Source of the DNA: Desulfobacterales bacterium
GTDB taxonomy: Bacteria > Desulfobacterota > Desulfobacteria > Desulfobacterales > Desulfosarcinaceae
DNA: 64,000 nucleotides
Assembly: GCA_016218685.1 (NCBI GenBank)
Contig: JACRDD010000017.1
Span: 28,843 to 92,842, forward strand
Direction of reading: 5' to 3'
The translations under genes were made by a program, and so were the position numbers. Of the stretch, positions 53,652 through 64,000 are shown in pieces. Within the stretch, counting starts at the first letter, position 1. Every line of letters begins with the position of its first letter. The notes under the pieces were generated by a model. It made no database searches, was not told where the DNA came from, and saw only the letters and a program-made list of their open reading frames with translations.

Positions 53652-55535
53652 CTATGCTCCTGTTTTGGCGGGTTTAGTAATGGCCTGGGTCGGGCAGGTC
53701 TGGATGCAGGACCCATCGCCGATGCACAGATCCGGGTTGATCTCGATTTGGCCATCCGGGAGGCGCGTGAAGGTCGGGCAGCCGAACACGGCCACGCAGG
53801 CGTGAATCCGTTCGCACGTCTCCTGGTCGATATCCACCCGGCGGGGTTCGAAGCCCGGCTTGCGGCGTGCCTCCCGGGTGAACTTGAGCATGCAGGGGTG
53901 GCGGGCGATCACCACGCTGAAACCCTCCACGGCCATGGCCTTTCGCACCAGGTCGGTGAGTTGCCGCTGCTGGTAGGTGTCGGTCTCGAAAATGGCTTCC
54001 ACGCCCAATCCCTCCAGAATCTTGCGGATGGGCAGCTTGGGGGCCGGGCCGTTGATGTTGCGTCCCGAACCGGCATGGTCCTGGTGGCCGGTCATGGCCG
54101 TGGTGCCGTTTTCCATGACGATCATGGTGAGGTTGTGCCGGTTGTGCAGGGCATTGATCGTCCCCGGCAGGCCGGCATGGTAGAAGGTGGAGTCGCCCAT
54201 GAAAACCAGCACCCTGCGGTTGGTATTGAACAGGGACATGCCTGCCCCGATGCCCGGGGAGGCGCCCATGCACATCAGCAACTGGCCCAGCTCGTAGGGC
54301 GGCAGGTACCCCAGGGTGTGGCAGCCGATGTCGGCCACGGTGATGTCGTCTGCGGCCAGGGCCTGTTTGATGGCGTGAAAGGCGCTGCGATGGCCGCAAC
54401 CCGGGCACATCTGGGGCGGTCGGTCGGGCACTGCGACATTGAGGGCTATTTCCGGCGGGGCGGGCACCAGATCGGGCCAGAGCTTGTGCAATATGCCTTT
54501 GACCTTGTCCGCCGTGTACTCCCCGATCCAATCGCCGGCATCCAGCTTGCCGACGATTTTGGTGCGCAGCCCCAGGTCGTAGGCCTTGGCCTTGATCTCC
54601 TTTTCCAGCAAATCGTCCAACTCTTCCAGCACCAGTACTTCTTGATGCTCATCGAGAAAAGCGGCGATCTGGCCGTGATCCAGGGGATAGACGATGCCCA
54701 GCTTCAAAATATCCGGCTTGGGCTGAACATCGCCCAGGGCGTCCAGCAGGGATAAGAAGGGCAGGCCCCAGGCGATGACGCCGCGCTGCCGGTTGCCGTG
54801 ATCTACGAATCGGTGCAATCCGCAGGCGACGGCCTGGCCGCGGACTGCTTCCAGCCGGCCCAGGGCCCGTTGCTTGAGCTCGGGCACCGAAAACGGCAAC
54901 GGAATGTAAGGGCCGTTGCCCACGTCGAAGCGGGGCGTGCGATCCACCTGCGCCGGCGGCTGCCAGGCCGGAAAGCGCACCTTTTGCTTGGCGTGGCACA
55001 CATGGGTCGTCAGCCGCAAAATGACCGGCATGCGCAGTTGCCGGCTCAGGCGTGCGGCCTCTATATAAAAGGAGTAGACCTCGGCCGGGTCGGCCGGCTC
55101 GATGACGGGCGTATACGCCAGTTGGGCATAGTGGCGGTTGTCCTGTTCGTTCTGGGAAGAGTTGGCGCCCGGATCGTCGCCCAGCACCACCACCAGGCCG
55201 CCCATGAGGTTCATCAGGCTCAACTGCACGAAGGTGTCGGCGGCCACATTGAGCCCCACGCTCTTGAAGAAAACGGTGGCGAGGTGGCCGTTGACCGAGG
55301 CGCCATAGGCCACTTCCGTGGCCACCTTCTCGTTGGTGGAGAATTCGAAGTAAAAGGGTCGCCGGTCGGCCGGAATGGAGAGAATGGCCGTGGCGATTTC
55401 CGGGGTCGGCGAGCCGGGATAGGCCGTCACCACCTGGGTGCCGGCAACCACCATGGCCCGCACCAAAGCCGTATTGCCCATGACAATCTCAGCAAAGGCC
55501 TCCCGCCGCAGAAGCATTTCTCCCATGGACTTCAT
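53652..55535 (-). CDS. iorA: indolepyruvate:ferredoxin oxidoreductase, alpha subunit
   Basis: A 627-residue thiamine-diphosphate enzyme. The N-terminal domain (VAGTQVVTAYPGSPTPEIAT, GASVNGHLATVFFKSVGLN) binds the 2-oxoacid with CoA. The C-terminal half carries the thiamine-diphosphate motif (GDSTFYHAGLPGTINALHNRH, with NLTMIVMENGTTAMTG) and the zinc-ribbon-like MCPGCGHRSAF. It ends in two iron-sulfur motifs (CERIHACVAVFGCP, first unusual in spacing; CIGDGSCIQTCP). It makes arylacetyl-CoA and reduced ferredoxin during anaerobic aromatic amino acid breakdown. GGGAGAAATT is upstream of the ATG at 55535. Confidence 0.95.
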   Translation of the reverse strand: MKSMGEMLLRREAFAEIVMGNTALVRAMVVAGTQVVTAYPGSPTPEIATAILSIPADRRPFYFEFSTNEKVATEVAYGASVNGHLATVFFKSVGLNVAADTFVQLSLMNLMGGLVVVLGDDPGANSSQNEQDNRHYAQLAYTPVIEPADPAEVYSFYIEAARLSRQLRMPVILRLTTHVCHAKQKVRFPAWQPPAQVDRTPRFDVGNGPYIPLPFSVPELKQRALGRLEAVRGQAVACGLHRFVDHGNRQRGVIAWGLPFLSLLDALGDVQPKPDILKLGIVYPLDHGQIAAFLDEHQEVLVLEELDDLLEKEIKAKAYDLGLRTKIVGKLDAGDWIGEYTADKVKGILHKLWPDLVPAPPEIALNVAVPDRPPQMCPGCGHRSAFHAIKQALAADDITVADIGCHTLGYLPPYELGQLLMCMGASPGIGAGMSLFNTNRRVLVFMGDSTFYHAGLPGTINALHNRHNLTMIVMENGTTAMTGHQDHAGSGRNINGPAPKLPIRKILEGLGVEAIFETDTYQQRQLTDLVRKAMAVEGFSVVIARHPCMLKFTREARRKPGFEPRRVDIDQETCERIHACVAVFGCPTFTRLPDGQIEINPDLCIGDGSCIQTCPTQAITKPAKTGA

Positions 55536-55556
55536 AATTTCTCCCGATGGATAGCT

Positions 55557-55582
55557 GCTCCGAGGGCCGGTGCCCCCGGAGC
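55557..55582 (-). terminator. hairpin between SMP-30-like gene and iorA
   Basis: GCTCCGAGGGC pairs with GCCCCCGGAGC with one mismatch over a CGGT loop. It lies 24 bases after the stop of the SMP-30-like gene. No T-run follows, so it could lower rather than stop transcription into iorA or act as a regulatory site. Confidence 0.45.
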
Positions 55583-55605
55583 ATGAAAAGCAGGGTCTAA
55601 CCCGA

Positions 55606-56460
55606 TCACTGCAGTCGATAGGCCACCACGCGGTTGTCGAAGAAGGTGGGGATCAGCAGCAAATTCTTTTCGGCAATGAACTCCAGGTCAGCGGCATTCA
55701 CTTTTTGAGCGCTGGTGTCCAACAGTACGATCGGCGGCTTGTCTTTTTCGATGATCTGGGTTTTGCCCGCCCAGTCGCTGACGATATAGCGGCCCGGCGA
55801 GAGCGGTTTGAACCCGTCGATACCGCCTGTGTGGGCGATGCGCTGGGTGAGGGTTTTGGCGCCGGGGTCCACCTCGTACACCCCCTCGGCGGTGCCCACC
55901 AGCAGTCGGCCGTTCTCCATGAGCATGCCGTTGGGCTTATCCTGAGGCACGGAGAGCAAGACCACCAACCGGTCGTTCGAGAGGGTGTAGATGGCCTTGC
56001 CTACCCAGTCGCTGATATATACCGTCCCCTTGGGGTCGATGGCGATGTCGTTGAGAAACTTGGCCTCGGGGGCCTCCCAGGTTTTCCGGATGCTGCCGGC
56101 GGCGATATCGATGGTATGCACGCGGTCGATATCGGTCACGTAGAGCGTGCCCGCCAGAATGCCCATGCCCTTGGGGGCGTTCATGCCCTCGACCCAGCGC
56201 AGCTTCTTGATCGCACCGTCCAGGGTCACCTGGGAGATGAATCCATGGCCGTCCTTATCCGTGGGCTTGCCCACGATGTTGGCCACGTAGAGGATTTGCC
56301 GCTCCGCGTCGAACATCACCGATTCGGGCACCATCAACTCGGGCGGCGTCCGCCAGGCCTCCACGGCCTTGGGCGCGTCGGCGAGGGCCGATAGCGGGCC
56401 GCCCAACCCAGCGAGAAACAACAACGATAACGCCATGCCGGCAATTTTATTCAAGCTCAT
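55606..56460 (-). CDS. SMP-30/NHL-like beta-propeller, exported
   Basis: A 284-residue protein with a signal peptide (AGMALSLLFLAGLGGPLSALA) and repeating blades in the SMP-30/gluconolactonase style: PESVMFDAERQILYVANIVG, LDGAIKKLRWVEGMNAPKGM, APEAKFLNDIAIDPKGTVYISD, DKPNGMLMENGRLLVG and LSPGRYIVSDWAG. The Asn-Asp in LNDIAIDPKG and PNG motifs match the divalent-metal site of the family. A periplasmic lactonase or binding propeller is likely; the substrate is unknown. It lies between the ModE-type regulator gene and iorA in the same direction, so may be in their transcript. RBS AGGAGGAG. Confidence 0.85.
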   Translation of the reverse strand: MSLNKIAGMALSLLFLAGLGGPLSALADAPKAVEAWRTPPELMVPESVMFDAERQILYVANIVGKPTDKDGHGFISQVTLDGAIKKLRWVEGMNAPKGMGILAGTLYVTDIDRVHTIDIAAGSIRKTWEAPEAKFLNDIAIDPKGTVYISDWVGKAIYTLSNDRLVVLLSVPQDKPNGMLMENGRLLVGTAEGVYEVDPGAKTLTQRIAHTGGIDGFKPLSPGRYIVSDWAGKTQIIEKDKPPIVLLDTSAQKVNAADLEFIAEKNLLLIPTFFDNRVVAYRLQ

Positions 56461-56502
56461 CGTCTCCTCCTATTCATGAAAGGTAAACGCCGCGACAGCA
56501 CC

Positions 56503-56859
56503 CTAATCCATGGTCAGGCTGTCGGACATGAGGGTTTCGAAAAAATCGTCGGATTGATGATTGACCTGGGCCTGCAGTTTGTCAAATTGCCCCATGAGCC
56601 GTTCGGCGAACGGCGTCAGGCGCGATCCGTTGCCCTTGGTTTCGACCAGGCTCTTTCCCATGCGCTCTTCAGACCTACGGATGCGCATCCATACCGCCCG
56701 GTAGCTCATCTTCAGCTCCTTGGCGGCGGCATTCAACGAACCGGTTCGGCGGATGGCAGCCAGCATGCGGTAGCGTCCCATCCCGAAAACGACATTCCCG
56801 TCGGCATCTTCGATCCAGACCTTGGAACGAATGGCAAAAGGTGTTGGTCGGGCGGGCAT
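56503..56859 (-). CDS. ModE-type winged-helix regulator
   Basis: A 118-residue protein that consists of the ModE/LysR-type winged helix: WIEDADGNVVFGMGRYRMLAAIRRTGSLNAAAKELKMSYRAVWMRIRRSEERMG, with the two-helix recognition segment followed by GKSLVETKGNGSRLTPFAERLMGQF. The molybdate-binding MOP domains of full ModE are absent, so it is the N-terminal-only form common in anaerobes. It probably represses or activates the genes around it. The start at 56859 follows AGGAGGAG. It leads a minus-strand run with the SMP-30-like gene (42 bases) and iorAB. An inverted repeat at 56997 lies in the divergent spacer. Confidence 0.85.
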   Translation of the reverse strand: MPARPTPFAIRSKVWIEDADGNVVFGMGRYRMLAAIRRTGSLNAAAKELKMSYRAVWMRIRRSEERMGKSLVETKGNGSRLTPFAERLMGQFDKLQAQVNHQSDDFFETLMSDSLTMD

Positions 56860-56996
56860 GGCTGCTCCTCCTGGATGGACACTAGTTAAATTAAGGCCCA
56901 CGGATGCCATAGCAGCATTTTTTTATTTTTGGAATCTCCTCCGTTCACCTCATAGGGCGGCTGGGCAATGATAGCCGCAGATAGAAAGAAGGTCGC

Positions 56997-57014
56997 AAAC
57001 GACAGATGTCGTTT
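56997..57014. promoter_or_regulatory. 8-base inverted repeat in divergent spacer, candidate operator
   Basis: AAACGACA-GA-TGTCGTTT is a perfect 8-base inverted repeat with a two-base spacer. It lies between the ModE-type regulator gene and the TauE transporter gene, so it is a natural candidate binding site for that regulator. It does not match the E. coli ModE box. Confidence 0.45.
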
Positions 57015-57102
57015 TCGGTTTGGAGCAAAAAGTGCTAAGAATGGCAACAAATGACAGAGATGGTGGGGTGGATCGGCCTCTTCGCATACTGGAGTACAAT
57101 GC

Positions 57103-58002
57103 ATGTTTTTTCCCGTTTCGGGCATCGAGGTTAACCCGCTCATCCCTTTCGTGGTGGCCTTCGGGGTTTCCTTTTTTACATCGATGGGGGGCGTGTCCGG
57201 GGCATTTCTGCTGCTTCCCTTTCAGATGAGCGTTCTTGGGTACACGGCGCCGTCGGTGAGCGGGACCAACCAGGTCTTCAACATCGTGGCGATTCCCAGC
57301 GGTGTGTACCGCTTCATCCGAGAAGGGCGGATGCTGTGGCCTCTGACCTGGGCGGTGATTGCCGGCACCTTGCCGGGAGTGATTTTTGGCGCCTGGGTTC
57401 GCATCAAGTATTTGCCAGATCCAAGAAATTTTAAATTGTTTGTGGGGGCGGTTCTTCTATACATCGGCGCCCGGCTGTTCCTGGATGTGGCTAAAAACCA
57501 GGAACGGAAAAAAATATCGGCGACCGCCCGCAATACCCTGGATCGACATTCAGTGAAGCTTATCGAATCGAATTTTCGAAGGGTAGAATTCGCTTATGAT
57601 TATGAGCACTATCACTTCTCACCCCTGCTTGTGTACCTGATATGCTTTTTGGTGGGTATTATCGGTGGGATCTATGGTATCGGCGGCGGAGCAATTGTCG
57701 CTCCATTTTTTGTGACCATCGTCGGTCTTCCCGTATATACTGTCGCCGGTGCCGCGCTGATGGGCACCTTCATCACATCTGTTGCCGGTGTGGGCATTTA
57801 TCAATTGTACTCCATGATTTATACGAACGCCGCCGTCGCACCGGATTGGATTTTAGGGGCCTTGTTCGGGGCCGGCGGATTTTTTGGGATGTATTTAGGG
57901 GCGCGGGCTCAGAAGTATGTACCGGCAAGGTTTATAAAGGGTATGCTTTGCGCGTGCGTTCTTTACGTGGCAATTCACTACGTTGTATCTTTTTTTAAAT
58001 AG
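57103..58002 (+). CDS. TauE/SafE-family anion exporter
   Basis: A 299-residue membrane protein with eight or nine helices. Two TauE-type repeats are clear: PFVVAFGVSFFTSMGGVSGAFLLLPF and LICFLVGIIGGIYGIGGGAIVAPFF, each with the conserved glycine/proline turn. The family moves sulfite, sulfonate or related organic anions. The insert in the centre (ARNTLDRHSVKLIESNFRRVEFAYDYEHYHF) forms a charged loop between halves. ATG at 57103 has GGAG eight bases upstream. Its 3' end is AT-rich compared with neighbours. It is divergent from the iorAB run, with a shared regulatory spacer. Confidence 0.88.
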   Translation: MFFPVSGIEVNPLIPFVVAFGVSFFTSMGGVSGAFLLLPFQMSVLGYTAPSVSGTNQVFNIVAIPSGVYRFIREGRMLWPLTWAVIAGTLPGVIFGAWVRIKYLPDPRNFKLFVGAVLLYIGARLFLDVAKNQERKKISATARNTLDRHSVKLIESNFRRVEFAYDYEHYHFSPLLVYLICFLVGIIGGIYGIGGGAIVAPFFVTIVGLPVYTVAGAALMGTFITSVAGVGIYQLYSMIYTNAAVAPDWILGALFGAGGFFGMYLGARAQKYVPARFIKGMLCACVLYVAIHYVVSFFK

Positions 58003-58040
58003 ATTCCGGAACTAATCCCGCCTTTATCCCACGGCCGGTC

Positions 58041-61643
<3,603 letters not shown>

Positions 61644-61949
61644 GGTCAATCGGCCTATGCTTGAATCCGGACATCCTTATCAGAGATCGGCAAATGGAGG
61701 GGAAACTTAAATCGATGGGCGACAATAAGCCGCAGGCGCAGGCAGCGGTGGCAAAGGGGCGGTGTCTGGCTTTCATAGGTTAACCTGCTCGATCCACCAG
61801 GCCCGCCGATCGCGCGGTCAATGCCCGTGTCCATGCATCATGCTGCATGGGCGCGGGCATTGACATACAATCGCGCCTTTGAAATAGTCGCTTTCAAGAT
61901 AAGCAAATTCCTTTCTTTATCACACCCGTTTTACTTTTCCGGAGGGAAC

Positions 61950-62618
61950 ATGAAAACGCTAAGCGCAATCCCCATCCTGGCGGTTATCGCGATCTGTCTG
62001 GTCGGCGCGTCGATCGCCACCGGGACTTCACCTGGGTCAGGCGCCGGTCCATCCTCCCTAACCGGAAGCGCCCGGCCCGCACCGGACCAGAAACCGACCA
62101 GTGTCTTGGCGGAATGCGTCCAGTCGGAAAAGGCGATACACGACGCCAACCTCAATGAGATCAAAAACCGGTACAACGCGGCGGCGCAGGAGATCGACAA
62201 CAAGCTCAGCAGCTCCGAACAGGCCGCCAAGGCCGCTTACGACGCGGCGGCGAAAACCGCGAACGATGCGTATGCACAAGGCTTGAAACAGGCTGACGCT
62301 GCCCTCGAAGCCGCGAAGAAGCAAGCGCAAGAGTGGTTCAACGGGTGCGTGAACCAACCCTCAAGCAGCCAGTGCAAACCGGCCTATGACAGTAAAATCC
62401 AAAGCGCCTTAAAAGCGCATAGCTCAACCGTGGTCAACCTCAAGTCAGCGCTTGCATCGGCCCTTTCCAAGGCTCAGAAAGCGCGTGACGCCAGCATCCA
62501 GTCCGCCAGGAACGCACGCGATATGGCGATCAAGAGTGCAAATGACACTCGTGATAAGGCCCTGAACCTCGAAAATGACCGCAATGCCAAGGCGCTGGAG
62601 AAGTGCCGCGCGCAGTAG
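61950..62618 (+). CDS. secreted Ala/Lys-rich helical protein
   Basis: A 222-residue exported protein with a signal peptide (LSAIPILAVIAICLVGASIATG). After a Pro/Ser-rich linker (residues about 28-48) it is almost wholly helical, with heptad-like repeats rich in Ala, Lys and Asp (AAQEIDNKLSSSEQAAKAAYDAAAKTANDAY, ALSKAQKARDASIQSARNARDMAIKSANDTRDKAL). One CysX18Cys pair (WFNGCVNQPSSSQCKPAYD) may form a disulfide. It resembles long coiled-coil periplasmic or surface proteins; I do not recognise the family. ATG at 61950 follows GGAGGG. It is a single gene, 21 bases before the TacA-like gene. Confidence 0.7.
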   Translation: MKTLSAIPILAVIAICLVGASIATGTSPGSGAGPSSLTGSARPAPDQKPTSVLAECVQSEKAIHDANLNEIKNRYNAAAQEIDNKLSSSEQAAKAAYDAAAKTANDAYAQGLKQADAALEAAKKQAQEWFNGCVNQPSSSQCKPAYDSKIQSALKAHSSTVVNLKSALASALSKAQKARDASIQSARNARDMAIKSANDTRDKALNLENDRNAKALEKCRAQ

Positions 62619-62639
62619 GCTAAAGAAGGGGGTCGGTTC

Positions 62640-62930
62640 TTGGCGAGACCAGCAACCCGCAACGAAAAGCTATACCTGAGGCTTTCGTCCGAGGCCAAAC
62701 GATTGCTCAAAGCGGCGGCAATCATTGCCAATTGCACGCTTAGCGAATTTGTGCTGGGAAGCGCGTTGACCAAGGCCAACGAAACCCTGGCGGATCGACA
62801 GACGTTTGTCTTGGATGCCCAACGTTGGACGGAATTTTTAGCCGCCCTGGATGCCCCGCCCCGCGATCTGCCGCGCATGGCGCGCCTGCTGAAGGCGCCC
62901 GGATTTTTCGATGGCGGTTCCGATCGATGA
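62640..62930 (+). CDS. TacA-type (DUF1778) antitoxin
   Basis: A 96-residue protein starting at a TTG with AAGGGGG six bases upstream. RNEKLYLRLSSEAKRLLKAAAIIANCTLSEFVL is a ribbon-helix-helix DNA-binding domain of the DUF1778/TacA family, and the C-terminal LDAQRWTEFLAALDAPP is the motif that binds and neutralises GNAT toxins of the TacT type. No complete toxin follows; a truncated frame starts at 62927, overlapping the stop (ATGA). It now appears to be an orphan antitoxin, perhaps kept to counter related toxins elsewhere. Confidence 0.85.
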   Translation: MARPATRNEKLYLRLSSEAKRLLKAAAIIANCTLSEFVLGSALTKANETLADRQTFVLDAQRWTEFLAALDAPPRDLPRMARLLKAPGFFDGGSDR

Positions 62931-62983
62931 GCAGCATCCGCTGTATCGACAAACTGCGCCGGGATCAGCCCATCAGATCGTAG
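62927..62983 (+). pseudogene. 18-codon stub resembling the start of a TacT-type GNAT toxin
   Basis: The ATG at 62927 overlaps the TacA stop and encodes MSSIRCIDKLRRDQPIRS, then TAG. The first residues resemble the opening strand and loop of TacT acetyltransferase toxins (I-x-K-L-x-x-x-H). The remainder of the toxin is absent from the following sequence, so the toxin half of the pair is lost. Confidence 0.55.
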
Positions 62984-63482
62984 GATATCATTCACTTCGA
63001 TTTTATCCCCTCTCCGACCGACCCCCTCCATCTATTTCTTCTTTTGAAGGATGTGCGGCGCATGATCGCCACTTAGATCGTGCATGAACGAAAATCCCCT
63101 CTTTTCCCAATTTCCGGTTCCTCTTCAACGACCGACACCCGCCCGGGCGCCCGTTCCCATCCTGCATCCCCATCCCGCGACCGGCCGCCGGACCGCCATG
63201 CTGATATTTGAATTGACACAATCAAAGCATTTCGGATAGTTTTCAGCCAGCTCCCTTCAGCAAGAATGAAAACGACGCATCGAAACCGAGTGGTGGCAAG
63301 GTCTATTGTTCCGGTCGCCACTCTTTTACTAAATGCTGATTATCTAGACCACGAGATCGAGGCCGAGCAAGGCAAATTCAACTGTATAGACGGACGATTC
63401 GTGGTCTATATCCTATTCGTCCCTCAAACAGGCGCAAAACAAGGCGCCCGTTAGGAGGGCTAAACCATTTTCTGCTTAAAAA
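62984..63482. other. intergenic region, no recognised gene
   Basis: A 62-codon plus frame (63266-63454) is open but has no ribosome binding site or motif and looks spurious. CCATTTT (63465-63471) and AAAATGG (63480-63486) can pair and would cover an ATG at 63483. Composition shifts to AT-rich at the right end. Confidence 0.4.
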
Positions 63483-63494
63483 ATGGTATCTTTA

Positions 63495-63866
63495 ATGAAA
63501 AATATCATTGTAAATATAGCTATTATTATTTTTTTTATTAATATTGCAAATGCAAACACGGATAACAATTCGAAGATGCAACAAGGAAATCCTATTTCAA
63601 CCATAGAATCCGCTGACAACCTCATGCGAAGAGGAACTCCTGGCGAAGCATTGAAGGAATATCAGAGCGCTTGGGTTTCATCGAGAAAAGATCTAAATGA
63701 AACTCAGCAGATATGGCTTCTTCTTTCGTTGGCAAATGCTGCTGTTCGATATGGCGATTATGAAGAGGCCCTTAATGCTCTATCTTCTCTTTTAGAGGGT
63801 TATAAATCGTCAGGCATTATTGTAGGAAATCCATTATTTCATCTTCTCATAGGCCTCACTTACTAA
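63495..63866 (+). CDS. small exported TPR protein, possibly 3'-truncated
   Basis: A 123-residue protein from the ATG at 63495, chosen because a clear signal peptide follows (MKNIIVNIAIIIFFINIANA); an ATG at 63483 is also in frame. The mature part has two helical tetratricopeptide-like pairs (NLMRRGTPGEALKEYQSAWV, LLSLANAAVRYGDYEEALNALSSLLEG). The ending VGNPLFHLLIGLTY stops where related TPR proteins normally continue with another helix pair, so it is probably cut short. The base composition is markedly AT-richer than the rest of the window, suggesting recent acquisition. Function unknown; related proteins often sit beside toxins. Confidence 0.6.
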   Translation: MKNIIVNIAIIIFFINIANANTDNNSKMQQGNPISTIESADNLMRRGTPGEALKEYQSAWVSSRKDLNETQQIWLLLSLANAAVRYGDYEEALNALSSLLEGYKSSGIIVGNPLFHLLIGLTY

Positions 63867-63869
63867 GGA

Positions 63870-64000
63870 GTGCATAAATCTATAGACACTAAAGTAAAGT
63901 ATAAACACAATCGGGATGGCGGAAAAAGGATTGCACGATTGAGGAAAGCTTTTGCAATTTCCTCAATTGGCCTAGCACCAAAGACTTTAGCTGATCCGGA
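63870..64000 (+). CDS. possible reading frame running off the window end
   Basis: From a GTG at 63870, in the same frame as the TPR gene beyond its stop, the frame is open to the window end and reads VHKSIDTKVKYKHNRDGG and KRIARLRKAFAISSIGLAPKT. It is basic and protein-like, but the Shine-Dalgarno bases overlap the GTG. An ATTGAGGAAA/TTTCCTCAAT hairpin (63938-63967) falls inside it. It could be the continuation of a broken gene or a new one. Confidence 0.3.
   Translation, partial: MHKSIDTKVKYKHNRDGGKRIARLRKAFAISSIGLAPKTLADP

Noticed and set aside
53142..54755. 537-codon plus frame antisense to iorB and iorA
   Set aside because: Shadow of two well-recognised genes.
63266..63454. 62-codon plus frame in the intergenic region
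   Set aside because: No ribosome binding site, no motif and poor protein-like composition.

Overview
The window looks like the chromosome of a strictly anaerobic, GC-rich Desulfobacterota bacterium of the Desulfosarcina/Desulfatitalea type. This is inferred from gene content, not from a marker gene: indolepyruvate:ferredoxin oxidoreductase, pyruvate phosphate dikinase, a double-cubane-type anaerobic reductase of the 2-hydroxyacyl-CoA dehydratase superfamily, a DUF362/ferredoxin protein, a CoA-disulfide-reductase/rhodanese fusion, a TRAP transporter, a TauE-type anion exporter and several hybrid sensor kinases. No rRNA, tRNA, CRISPR array, insertion sequence or prophage was recognised. Most of the window is ordinary core chromosome. 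The last 1.5 kb and the stretches around 46.3-47.0 and 49.2-49.8 kb are more AT-rich and hold toxin-antitoxin fragments.

Layout. 0-3.8 kb (minus): a solute-binding lipoprotein cut by the window edge, then a cluster of VKOR-DsbA fusion, GAF protein, kinase-fold protein and universal stress protein. 4.0-10.5 kb (plus): RecD2-like helicase, a TRAP transporter (dctP, dctQ, dctM) and an EamA exporter, closed by a strong terminator. 10.5-16.5 kb: FecR/DUF6600 envelope protein, glycine-zipper lipoprotein, enoyl-CoA hydratase, dodecin, a membrane protein, a hotdog thioesterase and a YbcJ-like RNA-binding protein. 16.6-25.8 kb: MurJ flippase, the DUF362 + CoA-disulfide reductase pair, an N-acetylglutamate-synthase-like protein, a hybrid kinase and a B12-fold protein. 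26.1-31.2 kb: HU protein, a YdbL-YnbE-YdbH envelope operon and a chorismate mutase/prephenate dehydratase. 31.2-41.3 kb: GAF protein, PPDK, two methyltransferases (one with a cyclic-nucleotide-binding domain) tail-to-tail with a hybrid kinase, and a TraB/GumN protein. 41.9-49.2 kb: B12/radical-SAM protein, a two-component system, a RelE-like protein, the double-cubane reductase and a cutinase/PETase-like lipoprotein. 49.5-58 kb: a decayed VapC, a rhombosortase next to a VIT/vWA protein with a GlyGly-CTERM-like tail, iorAB with an SMP-30-like protein and a ModE-type regulator, and a TauE transporter. 58-64 kb: a four-PAS hybrid kinase, a secreted helical protein, a TacA antitoxin with a stub of its toxin, and an AT-rich TPR gene.

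Working together. The best-supported functional units are the TRAP transporter, iorAB (anaerobic aromatic amino acid/indolepyruvate metabolism), YdbH/YnbE/YdbL (inter-membrane lipid traffic) and the rhombosortase with its probable adjacent substrate. The most speculative but interesting is the pair of SAM methyltransferases beside a six-helix membrane hybrid kinase, which recalls the PhcB/PhcS methyl-ester signalling pair of Ralstonia. Start codons were chosen mainly from Shine-Dalgarno spacing and are shorter than the longest open frame in many cases.
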